Below are positions 7,641-13,812 of a DNA stretch of 14,322 nucleotides, piece after piece. The stretch is from REBR01 sp033721915. GTDB taxonomy: Bacteria; Pseudomonadota; Gammaproteobacteria; Pseudomonadales; Oleiphilaceae. Under the pieces are notes generated by a model. It saw nothing but the letters and a program-made list of their open reading frames with translations, was not told where the DNA came from and did no database searches. The stretch spans positions 1-14,322 of the forward strand of contig JAWWAC010000067.1 in assembly GCA_033721915.1 (NCBI GenBank), in the 5' to 3' direction. The stretch's first letter is position 1. Each line of letters starts with the position of its first letter. The position numbers and the translations under genes were made by a program.

Positions 7641-8561
7641 GTGGCTTCAGACAACCCTCAGATAGCCTTGCTGGACGGTGGTATGGGCCAGGAACTCCGC
7701 CGGCGCAGCACACAGCCCGCATCGCCGCTGTGGTCCACCCAGGTCATGATCGATGAGCCGGATCTCGTGGTCGATGCTCACCGGGACTTCATCCACTCTG
7801 GTGCCCGCATCATCACGCTCAACACCTACAGTGCCACACCAACCCGGCTCGCCCGTGACGGTGACCCCGGCCTTCTTGAACCCATCCACAACGCCGCGCT
7901 CAAAGCCGCCCACAATGCCCGTGAGGAATGCGCTAAGGAGGTGCGGATTGCCGGCTGCCTGCCGCCACTGGTGGCCAGCTACCGGCCGGACATCGCACAC
8001 GACGAGACCCGATGCCTCAACGAATACCGGCGAATTGTGGCGATACAGAAAGCCGGAGGCGTTGATCTGTTTGTCTGCGAAACCCTGTCCATTGCCCACG
8101 AGGCGCGGGCTGCAACAGTAGCGGCCAAGGAAAGCGGTCTACCGGTATGGACGGCATTCACCGTGGATGATGGGGACGGTACCCGGCTGCGATCCGGAGA
8201 ATCGTTGCCTGAGGCGGCCCGGAAGGTTGTGGCCGCCGGTGCCGATGCGGTTCTGGTCAACTGCTCCACACCGGAAGCACTGACCACCGCGATGACGGCG
8301 CTGAGCGGTCTGGGCGTCCCGTTTGGGGGCTACGCCAATGCATTCACTTCCGTAGCGGCACTGAAGCCCGGTGGCACTGTCGATGCATTGGAGGCCCGTC
8401 AGGATCTGGGCCCAGTCGCCTACTCCGACCATGTCCTGCAATGGGTCGCGAAGGGTGCGACCATTGTCGGTGGCTGCTGCGAGGTAGGCCCGGGCCACAT
8501 TAAAGTCCTTGCAGAACGCCTGACCGAGGCAGGCCACACGCTCGGGGATGGCTCAGTCTGA
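7641..8561 (+). CDS. Homocysteine S-methyltransferase family protein
   Basis: A 306-residue single-domain homocysteine S-methyltransferase (MmuM/YagD-like size). It would transfer a methyl group, typically from S-methylmethionine, to homocysteine to make methionine in the cytoplasm. The zinc site is complete: Cys208 in VLVNCSTPE, and Cys279-Cys280 in VGGCCEVGP. The N-terminal LLDGGMGQELRRR is typical. Translation starts at GTG, preceded by TGGAGGT (7628-7634) at ideal spacing. There is no cobalamin or SAM domain, so it is not MetH. The 286-base region upstream (7355-7640) shows no recognisable SAM, SAH or cobalamin riboswitch. The gene's 3' end overlaps a convergent small gene by 9 bases. The methyl donor is inferred from family size only. 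Confidence 0.92.
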   Translation: MASDNPQIALLDGGMGQELRRRSTQPASPLWSTQVMIDEPDLVVDAHRDFIHSGARIITLNTYSATPTRLARDGDPGLLEPIHNAALKAAHNAREECAKEVRIAGCLPPLVASYRPDIAHDETRCLNEYRRIVAIQKAGGVDLFVCETLSIAHEARAATVAAKESGLPVWTAFTVDDGDGTRLRSGESLPEAARKVVAAGADAVLVNCSTPEALTTAMTALSGLGVPFGGYANAFTSVAALKPGGTVDALEARQDLGPVAYSDHVLQWVAKGATIVGGCCEVGPGHIKVLAERLTEAGHTLGDGSV

Positions 8562-8843
8562 AGACTGTGCGCGACGGATCAGGCGCTGAACCGTCCAGCC
8601 GACAGACACTGTGGCTGACAGCCAGGCGCACATTCGCAGCGCCTGATGCAGCGCCAGGTCCTGCCCCACGAACAGCTGCGGGGCGAACATCTCTGAGGCC
8701 AGTGAGGCACTCAGCAATGAAAATGTCACCACCAGTGCCAGATAATAGTATTGACGGCGCTTCATCCCGAGGGCGGCAAACGCGGCCAGATGAATCAGGA
8801 AAATCCCGAGTAATACGGACGCAATCATAATCAGCAGGGCCAT
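8553..8843 (-). CDS. Small predicted membrane protein, function unknown
   Basis: A 96-residue reading frame that I do not recognise. It looks like a real small integral membrane protein: hydrophobic segments at about residues 2-25, 32-50 and 70-86, separated by short polar stretches (MKRRQYYY, VGQDLALHQ), with a positively charged C-terminal tail RLIRRAQSSD. It is convergent with the homocysteine methyltransferase and overlaps its last 9 bases. No good ribosome site precedes the ATG at 8843; another ATG lies five codons in, also without one. It lies 210 bases downstream of the pseudoazurin gene on the same strand and could be read from that message. Confidence 0.6.
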   Translation of the reverse strand: MALLIMIASVLLGIFLIHLAAFAALGMKRRQYYYLALVVTFSLLSASLASEMFAPQLFVGQDLALHQALRMCAWLSATVSVGWTVQRLIRRAQSSD

Positions 8844-8879
8844 GGGGTGACGATGGGGTGGCGGTTTTGTTGTGCAACT

Positions 8880-8909
8880 GACGGCTGAGAGGAGCAGGAA
8901 CGAGCCGTC
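8880..8909. other. Inverted repeat upstream of the small membrane protein gene
   Basis: GACGGCT (8880-8886) pairs with AGCCGTC (8903-8909) around a 16-base loop, 36 bases before the small gene's start on the minus strand. There is no T tract. Elsewhere in the 210-base gap, GGTTA (8971-8975) and TAACC (8979-8983) form a short palindrome. Either could be an operator or a weak 3' structure for pseudoazurin. Nothing more definite is visible in this gap. Confidence 0.25.
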
Positions 8910-9053
8910 GTTACATAGGTGGCTCGATCATCGCGGTCTCGAGTCAATGCCTTCAGACAGCATGATGTAAGGTTATTTTAACCGATACACCATGCGGCTG
9001 AAAGAAGTGCACTTTTTACCGGCGCCGTACCGGGATCGGAGAAGTCAGGTTCA

Positions 9054-9503
9054 TCACGGCTTGGCCACCTGGCTGAAATACTCTTTGAGGCGATCCTTGT
9101 TGGTGGCAGCACCGTTGCTTAATGCCTCCACCGCTTTCTTCGCCGCTTCATAGTTGGTCGGCTCCCCGACACTGATCACCCCGGCCATGTTCAGAGGGGC
9201 ATGTGGCGTGCATTGATAGACGTAAACGCCCTCTTCCGACAGAGTGATCGTGATTTCTTCATTCATTTTCCCGGACCAGCTGTCGGCTCCTTCCGGCACC
9301 GCGACAGACACGGAGTTGTGCGCAGGGTCCGTCGCCTCAAACTTTACCGTATCCCCGGGAGACGCCTCCAAATATCCCGGCTCAAAGACCATGGAGCCAT
9401 CCTTGCCCATGTTCTTCATCTTGATGATGTGTTGTTCCGCAGAAGCCTGACCTGAGAGCAGAGCCAGCAGTACACTAACGGTTCCGACAAGCTTGAGAGA
9501 CAT
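9054..9503 (-). CDS. Pseudoazurin-type blue (type 1) copper protein
   Basis: A 149-residue periplasmic cupredoxin of the pseudoazurin/plastocyanin type. These small proteins carry single electrons, for example to copper nitrite reductase or cytochrome c peroxidase. The signal peptide spans residues 1-22, cleaved after ASA before EQHIIKMKN. All type 1 copper ligands are visible: His62 in AHNSVSV, and Cys98, His101 and Met106 in CTPHAPLNM with C-x2-H-x4-M spacing. A helical C-terminal tail (residues 115-149) fits pseudoazurin and not plastocyanin. The ATG is preceded by GTGAGG (minus strand, 9516-9511) at good spacing. No redox partner gene is adjacent and I see no clear FNR-type site upstream, so its pathway is open. 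Confidence 0.93.
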   Translation of the reverse strand: MSLKLVGTVSVLLALLSGQASAEQHIIKMKNMGKDGSMVFEPGYLEASPGDTVKFEATDPAHNSVSVAVPEGADSWSGKMNEEITITLSEEGVYVYQCTPHAPLNMAGVISVGEPTNYEAAKKAVEALSNGAATNKDRLKEYFSQVAKP

Positions 9504-9717
9504 TGTGATACCTCACTGGAAAAATGGATGGTTCTTGCCGGGTGCAGACGATGGCAACGGTTGAATCGACCGCACTGAACGGTTTGTTTCTTTACGAGAA
9601 ATTTGCTGGGATGGTTTGGCAATCGCGCAGATGCTTCGCACAACTGGTCGTCAGCCGGGCTCTGTGCTCTGGGGGGGCATTGGGGGTTAATGAATGATTT
9701 TTCCGGATTCTGAACGC

Positions 9718-9753
9718 AAAAAGGGCTGACTTTCGGTTTCAGTCAGCCCTTTT
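9718..9753 (-). terminator. Intrinsic terminator of tRNA-Ser
   Basis: A 13-bp stem, AAAAGGGCTGACT (9719-9731) with AGTCAGCCCTTTT (9741-9753), encloses a 9-base loop. Read on the minus strand it ends in five T residues, 8 bases after the tRNA 3' end. The A run on the other side gives it partial bidirectional character. Confidence 0.9.
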
Positions 9754-9760
9754 GGGGTGT

Positions 9761-9851
9761 TGGCGGAGAGGGAGGGATTCGAACCCTCGATACGCTATTA
9801 ACGTATACACGCTTTCCAGGCGTGCGCCTTAAGCCACTCGGCCACCTCTCC
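9761..9851 (-). tRNA. tRNA-Ser (anticodon GGA, reads TCC/TCT)
   Basis: A complete class II tRNA of 91 bases including an encoded CCA. The acceptor stem pairs GGAGAGG (9851-9845) with CCTCTCC (9771-9765), with discriminator G. The anticodon loop CTGGAAA carries GGA. A long variable arm and the T-arm sequence GGGTTCGAATCCC are both present, as required for tRNA-Ser. It lies 101 bases after cheR on the same strand. I see no strong promoter in that gap, so read-through from the cheV-cheR message is possible. Confidence 0.98.
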
Positions 9852-9952
9852 TAAAACTCTCAGAAATGAACGGAAACGGTCTTTGGGGACGGCGTTGTTT
9901 GCGCTGCATTTCGGGTGCGGACTTTACTGAAGTTGGCGGAGAAACGCAACTG

Positions 9953-10780
9953 TCAGCGGCCGCGGTAGATGATTCCGGGGCGGCACTGGACCATTTCGTA
10001 GAGCTCATTGAAGCCGCTGAGGGACTCGGAAGCCCCCAGAATCAGGTAGCCGCCGGGGTTAAGTGACTGGTGCAGGCGGCGCAGTATGTCTTTTTTCAGG
10101 TCCGCGGAAAAATAGATCAGCACATTGCGGCAGAAGATCAGATCAAAACGGCCCTGGCTGTAGCGCTCCAGCAGGTTCAGTTCCCGGAAGGTCACCATGT
10201 TGTGGATGGCGGGCTTGAGCTGCCAGCTGCCGGAGGGCTGCTGGGTGAAGTACTTTTTCTGACGCTCCGGGTCCAGCCCACGGCCCAGTGCCAGCATCTC
10301 GTACTCGCCGCGGCGGGCCTTCTCCAGCACCGGGCGTGAGATGTCCGTGGCCACGATCTCCACATTGCCCCTCAGTTGCCCGGGATTGGCCTGGCGGTAC
10401 TCGTCAATCACCATGGCAATGGAATAAGGCTCCTGCCCGGTGGAGCAGGCCGCCGACCAGATGCGCAGTGACGGCTTTTTCTGGGCCGCCATCTCCGGCA
10501 ACAGCTGCTCCCGGAGAATGCGAAACGGATGCATGTCACGAAACCACAGGGTCTCGTTGGTGGTCATGGCATCGATCACCGTCTCACGCAGGGGCCCACG
10601 GGGCTGGCGTTTGAGGCGCTCCACCAGATCCCCCAGAGTCACCAGATTGTGCTCGGCCAGGATACGGCGCAGACGGCTTTTGACCAGATACTGCTTGTTC
10701 TCCCCCAGCAGGATCCCGCAGGCGTCCTGCAGGAACTGCTTGAAGGCTTCGTAGTCGGCCGGGCTGATCTCGGAATGCAT
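9953..10780 (-). CDS. cheR: Chemotaxis protein methyltransferase CheR
   Basis: A 275-residue cytoplasmic SAM-dependent methyltransferase that methylates glutamate side chains of chemoreceptors during adaptation. The N-terminal helical domain is followed by MTTNETLWFRDMHPF. The SAM-binding motif IWSAACSTGQEPYSIAM lies around residues 106-122, and the motif FDLIFCRNVLIYF lies near residue 220. The strings GILLGENKQYLV and NPGGYLILGASES are very close to Pseudomonas CheR1. I chose the ATG at 10780 for length and similarity, with AGAGGA upstream at rather long spacing. An in-frame GTG at 10822 overlaps the cheV stop as GTGA and would add 14 residues. Its position directly after cheV indicates one operon. 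No C-terminal TPR or receiver domain is present. Confidence 0.97.
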   Translation of the reverse strand: MHSEISPADYEAFKQFLQDACGILLGENKQYLVKSRLRRILAEHNLVTLGDLVERLKRQPRGPLRETVIDAMTTNETLWFRDMHPFRILREQLLPEMAAQKKPSLRIWSAACSTGQEPYSIAMVIDEYRQANPGQLRGNVEIVATDISRPVLEKARRGEYEMLALGRGLDPERQKKYFTQQPSGSWQLKPAIHNMVTFRELNLLERYSQGRFDLIFCRNVLIYFSADLKKDILRRLHQSLNPGGYLILGASESLSGFNELYEMVQCRPGIIYRGR

Positions 10781-10818
10781 GCTCGGCTCTGTTCCTCTGG
10801 CAGCGGCCGTCAGTGAGG

Positions 10819-11754
10819 TCACTGGTTACGGCTGTCTATGACTTCCATGACACGCTCCGCCAGCTCATCGGGGCTGAACTTGGCGATAAAGTCGTCGGCA
10901 CCGACTTTTTTCACCATGGCGTGGTTGAACACCCCGCTCAGGGAGCTGTGCAGCATGATATAAAGCCCGGACAGGCGCTCACTCTCCTTGCAACGGGCCA
11001 CCAGAGTGTAACCGTCCATCACCGGCATCTCCACATCGGAGATCATCATGGCCAGGTGGTCATTGATGTCCGAGCCGTCCTCGGTCAGTGACTCCAGGTA
11101 ATCCAGCGCCTGTTGGCCATCGTCTCGGATCACCACCTCAAAGCCAATGGCTTCCATACAGCGCCGGATCTGGCGCCGGGCCACGGAAGAATCGTCCACC
11201 ACCAGCACCCGCATGGCGCTGGCCTTCTCACGGAAGGACTCGGTTTTCTCGGTGGCCGAGAGATCCTCTTTGAGGGGGGCCACCTCCGCCAGCACCTTTT
11301 CTACATCGATAATACCCACCATCTGGCCGTCGATCTCCGTCACCGCCGTCAGGTAGACATTGCTGCCGCTCTGCTTGGGGGGTGGCTTGACGCTGTCCCA
11401 GTTGATATTAACGATGCGGTCCACCCCCGCCACCAGAAACCCCTGAATCTTGCGGTTGTACTCGGAGATGATCACCAGGCCCTCCTTCAGGGCCTCGTCC
11501 GTCAGGGGCTGCTTGCCGATGGCCAGGCCCAGGTCCATGATGGAGACCGTCTCGCCGCGCACATGGGCCACCCCCCGCAGCACCGGATGACGGTGGGGAA
11601 TCCCGGTCAGGCGCGGACAGGGCAGCACCTCACGCACCTTGAATACATTGATGCCATAAATCTGACGCCCCTGAAGGCGGAACAGCAACAGCTCCAGACG
11701 GTTCTGCCCCACCAGCTGGGTTCGCTGGTTGACGTTGTCCAGTACACCGGCCAT
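10819..11754 (-). CDS. cheV: Chemotaxis coupling/response-regulator protein CheV
   Basis: A 311-residue protein joining a CheW-like coupling domain (about residues 10-160) to a CheY-like receiver domain (about 180-311). It links chemoreceptors to the CheA kinase and is modulated by phosphorylation. Receiver residues are complete: acidic pair Asp187-Asp188 in VLVVDDSS, phosphoacceptor Asp240 in MMISDVEMP, Ser270 in MLHSSLSG, and Lys292 in IAKFSP. The N-terminus MAGVLDNVNQRTQLVGQNRL is typical of the gamma-proteobacterial family. I chose the ATG at 11754, with GAGAGG nine bases before it; an ATG at 11763 directly abuts that GAGAGG and is unlikely. It is followed at once by cheR and transcribed divergently from flgA. 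Confidence 0.97.
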   Translation of the reverse strand: MAGVLDNVNQRTQLVGQNRLELLLFRLQGRQIYGINVFKVREVLPCPRLTGIPHRHPVLRGVAHVRGETVSIMDLGLAIGKQPLTDEALKEGLVIISEYNRKIQGFLVAGVDRIVNINWDSVKPPPKQSGSNVYLTAVTEIDGQMVGIIDVEKVLAEVAPLKEDLSATEKTESFREKASAMRVLVVDDSSVARRQIRRCMEAIGFEVVIRDDGQQALDYLESLTEDGSDINDHLAMMISDVEMPVMDGYTLVARCKESERLSGLYIMLHSSLSGVFNHAMVKKVGADDFIAKFSPDELAERVMEVIDSRNQ

Positions 11755-11803
11755 GGGTGTCATCCTCTCTGCAATCGTTGGATAAACCGCCCGCCACCAT
11801 TGA

Positions 11804-11820
11804 CGGCACGGCCTTTGCAT
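11804..11820 (+). promoter_or_regulatory. Sigma-54 (-24/-12) promoter of flgA
   Basis: CGGCACG-GCCT-TTGCAT matches the RpoN consensus TGGCACG-N4-TTGCA. The invariant GG (11805-11806) and GC (11817-11818) are exactly 10 bases apart. Initiation would fall near 11830, about 80 bases before flgA. In polar flagellar systems such promoters are usually activated by FleQ/FlrA-type enhancer-binding proteins; I could not identify their binding site by eye. Confidence 0.85.
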
Positions 11821-11912
11821 CAATCATCGATGCGTTCACTGAAAATCCCGGCAAACAGGGCGGTCCGAGACCCTGGCCCTTAATGATTTCATCATAGGAC
11901 ATATTGCCAGAA

Positions 11913-12635
11913 ATGCCTGTACAACAACTGTTAACAAGGCCCGCCACGCTCCTGCTGATGGCGCTGCTGACAATACTGCCGCTGCAAACCGCCCAGGCCA
12001 GCGGAACCGTCCAGCGCATCCTCCAGGCCGCCGACAATTTCATGGCGGATTTCGTGGCCGGGCAGCAGACCCAGGGCCGCCAGGTGGAGTACCAGCTCGG
12101 CTCACTGGACGACCGCCTGTCCATGGACCCCTGCCCCAGCCCACTGGCCGTGAGCTTTGCGGGGGACCCACAGAAGTCCGTCCGCAACACGCTCCTTGTG
12201 GCCTGTGAAGGTGATCGGCCGTGGCGGCTGTTTCTGAATGCCGATATCAAAATTCAGTCCGAGGGCTGGGTCACACGCCACCCCATCCGCCGTGGCACCC
12301 GCATCGACGAGAGTATGCTGGAGTCCCGCAGCGTCACCATCAACCAGGTCCGCCAGGGCAGCTACCAGGAGCCGGAGCACATACTGGGCATGGAGGCCCG
12401 CCGCAACATCAATGCGGGCGTGCCACTCACACCGCATCTGCTGGTGGCGCCCGATGCCGTCTCCCGGGGCGACCGTGTTATCATCAGCGCCGGCAACAGC
12501 ACCTTCGCCATAGAAACCCGCGGCGAAGCCGTACAGGGCGGCAAGGTGGGGGACCAGATCAGCGTCATCAACGAGTCCTCGGGGCGTCGGGTGCGGGGCC
12601 GCATCGTCGCCCCGGGGCGGGTTGCCATCAATTAG
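11913..12635 (+). CDS. flgA: Flagellar basal body P-ring assembly chaperone FlgA
   Basis: A 240-residue periplasmic chaperone that helps FlgI subunits form the P-ring around the flagellar rod. A signal peptide (LLLMALLTILPLQTAQASG) ends near residue 28. The C-terminal half carries the SAF-type region of FlgA, visible as HPIRRGTRIDESMLE, then HILGMEARRNINAGVPL, then RGDRVIISAGNSTFAIET, and ending RVRGRIVAPGRVAIN. I chose the ATG at 11913. A TTG at 11904 has AGGA four bases upstream and would add only three residues, leaving the start slightly uncertain. The gene is divergent from cheV and is preceded by a sigma-54 promoter. Confidence 0.96.
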   Translation: MPVQQLLTRPATLLLMALLTILPLQTAQASGTVQRILQAADNFMADFVAGQQTQGRQVEYQLGSLDDRLSMDPCPSPLAVSFAGDPQKSVRNTLLVACEGDRPWRLFLNADIKIQSEGWVTRHPIRRGTRIDESMLESRSVTINQVRQGSYQEPEHILGMEARRNINAGVPLTPHLLVAPDAVSRGDRVIISAGNSTFAIETRGEAVQGGKVGDQISVINESSGRRVRGRIVAPGRVAIN

Positions 12636-12711
12636 GCAAACCCGGCAGGCGCGGCCATGACCCCTATCGAGGCTTAGCCGCAACTGCCGGGGCAAAAAAA
12701 ATTCCGCCAGG

Positions 12712-12727
12712 CGGCAAGAATTTGCCG
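12712..12727 (+). other. Short hairpin after flgA
   Basis: CGGCAA (12712-12717) pairs with TTGCCG (12722-12727) around a GAAT loop, followed by only three T residues. It could be a weak terminator for the flgA message, placed just before the flgM promoter. Confidence 0.3.
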
Positions 12728-12735
12728 TTTGCCGT

Positions 12736-12762
12736 TAAAGTTCGGCCCTGGCCTGCCGATAA
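12736..12762 (+). promoter_or_regulatory. Sigma-28 (FliA) promoter of flgMN
   Basis: TAAA (12736-12739), then 15 bases, then GCCGATAA (12755-12762), which is a perfect match to the FliA consensus TAAA-N15-GCCGATAA. It lies 38 bases before the flgM ATG. It places the anti-sigma factor gene under the control of the sigma factor it inhibits. Confidence 0.96.
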
Positions 12763-12800
12763 CAAGGTCAGAGACTCTTACAGCGACAGGTAATGCAGCC

Positions 12801-13118
12801 ATGGCTATCGACTTCAACAGCGTCAACAACAACCCGGCCAACGCCCCCAAACCGGTCAACAAGGACCGCACCGGCGGCGCACCGTCACAGCCTGCCCAGG
12901 ACGCGCCCAAGGCCGCGCCCCAGCAGGGCACCAACGTCAGCCTGAGCGAGAGCGCACGCACGCTCACAGAAGCCCAGAACGCACTGGCCCAGCAGCCCGA
13001 GATCGACGACAGCAAGGTGGAATCCATCCGCCAGGCGCTGGCGGACGGCTCGTTCAAGATGGATGCCGAAGAAGTGGCCCGGAAAATGCTAGATATGGAT
13101 GACAGCATTTTCCGATGA
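12801..13118 (+). CDS. flgM: Anti-sigma-28 factor FlgM
   Basis: A 105-residue protein that holds FliA (sigma-28) inactive until the hook is complete, then is exported through the flagellar channel. The N-terminal half (MAIDFNSVNNNPAN and following) is low-complexity and rich in Asn, Pro and Ala, as expected for a disordered export region. The C-terminal sigma-binding half shows VSLSESARTLTEAQNAL and VESIRQALADGSFKMD followed by EEVARKMLDMD, the conserved FlgM signature. The ATG at 12801 is preceded by ACAGG at somewhat long spacing; the frame is open upstream to 12729, but that part contains the promoter. It is followed after 8 bases by flgN. Confidence 0.96.
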   Translation: MAIDFNSVNNNPANAPKPVNKDRTGGAPSQPAQDAPKAAPQQGTNVSLSESARTLTEAQNALAQQPEIDDSKVESIRQALADGSFKMDAEEVARKMLDMDDSIFR

Positions 13119-13126
13119 GGTAGGCC

Positions 13127-13606
13127 ATGAACAATCCGGTTCTGGAAGAGTTAGAAACACTGCTTGGCAGTGACCTGCAATCACTGCAACAACTCAACCG
13201 GGCCCTCGCCCGGGAACACCAGGCGCTGGAGCACAACAGCGCCGACGACCTCAGCGCCCTCAGCGAAGAGAAAAACCGGCTTCTGGAAACCCTTCGCCAG
13301 AGCGCCCGGCGCAAGGTGCACCTGCTGGTGGAGATGGGATTCCGCCCCAATCAGGGCGTGCCCTCCCAGTTCCTGCGGGAAAACGGCGCCAGCGACGCCC
13401 TGCTGGGCCTCTGGCAGAAAGCCCAGACCGGCCTGGAACTCTGCCAGCGCAAAAACGCCGTCAACGGCCGCATCATCAACCACATGCAACGCCGCCTCTC
13501 ACGCATGGCCGACATCCTCCGTGGCAACGACCGCTCACAGCGCCTCTATGGCAGTGCGGGAGAAACCCAAAACCTTAACCACAACAGTGTGCTGGCCAGC
13601 GTTTGA
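13127..13606 (+). CDS. flgN: Flagellar export chaperone FlgN
   Basis: A 159-residue cytoplasmic chaperone that keeps the hook-filament junction proteins FlgK and FlgL soluble and delivers them to the export apparatus. The sequence is largely helical and heptad-like, with ELETLLGSDLQSLQQLNRAL at the start, the typical charged string LSEEKNRLLETLR, and NGRIINHMQRRLSR near residue 120. The C-terminal tail is polar and probably flexible. GAGG sits 8 bases before the ATG. Pairing with flgM under one sigma-28 promoter is the usual arrangement. Confidence 0.95.
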   Translation: MNNPVLEELETLLGSDLQSLQQLNRALAREHQALEHNSADDLSALSEEKNRLLETLRQSARRKVHLLVEMGFRPNQGVPSQFLRENGASDALLGLWQKAQTGLELCQRKNAVNGRIINHMQRRLSRMADILRGNDRSQRLYGSAGETQNLNHNSVLASV

Positions 13607-13623
13607 GACGCAGGAAACCTGTA

Positions 13624-13645
13624 GATCGCGGCCATGGCCGCGATC
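13624..13645. repeat. 22-bp perfect palindrome after flgN
   Basis: The half-site GATCGCGGCCA (13624-13634) is repeated in reverse complement at 13635-13645 with no spacer. It begins 18 bases after the flgN stop. As RNA it would fold into a GC-rich stem but lacks a T tract. As DNA it is a candidate two-fold-symmetric protein site, or a boundary of the inserted segment that follows. Confidence 0.7.
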
Positions 13646-13714
13646 AGACCAACTAGTTCCCAATCCGAATCAGCCCAGTCGGGCAAGGTAGTCCAGCATC
13701 TTTCCTGGCACCCG

Positions 13715-13800
13715 CTTTAAAAATCCTCTTTTAAGAGCGTCTAAAGCACTGTAAAGTGGATTTCATTAAAGAGCGCAATGTCAGCCTCTAATTGAAATCG
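13715..13800 (+). promoter_or_regulatory. AT-rich probable promoter/operator region of the AbiEi gene
   Basis: This stretch is clearly more AT-rich than the surrounding flagellar DNA. It contains several -35/-10-like hexamers (TTTAAA, TCTAAA, TGTAAA) that I cannot order confidently. A short inverted repeat, CACT (13747-13750) with AGTG (13755-13758), and a near-repeat of TTAAGAGCG (13731-13739) and TTAAAGAGCG (13766-13775) flank it. AbiEi antitoxins are known to repress their own promoter through repeats, so these are candidate operators. Confidence 0.35.
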
Positions 13801-13812
13801 TCAATTGATGCC

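Noticed and set aside
9761..9851. tRNA-Ser as the integration site of a mobile element
   Set aside because: No integrase gene and no repeated copy of the tRNA 3' end could be found in the window.
11113..11883. 256-codon open frame on the plus strand opposite cheV
   Set aside because: cheV has complete catalytic residues in the other strand; this frame is His/Leu/Gly-rich shadow translation that also crosses the flgA promoter.
12691..12714. Minus-strand hairpin CCGC-CTG-GCGG followed by a run of eight T
   Set aside because: It looks like a terminator, but the stem is only four base pairs and no gene on the minus strand feeds into it; probably fortuitous, at most a block to antisense transcription.
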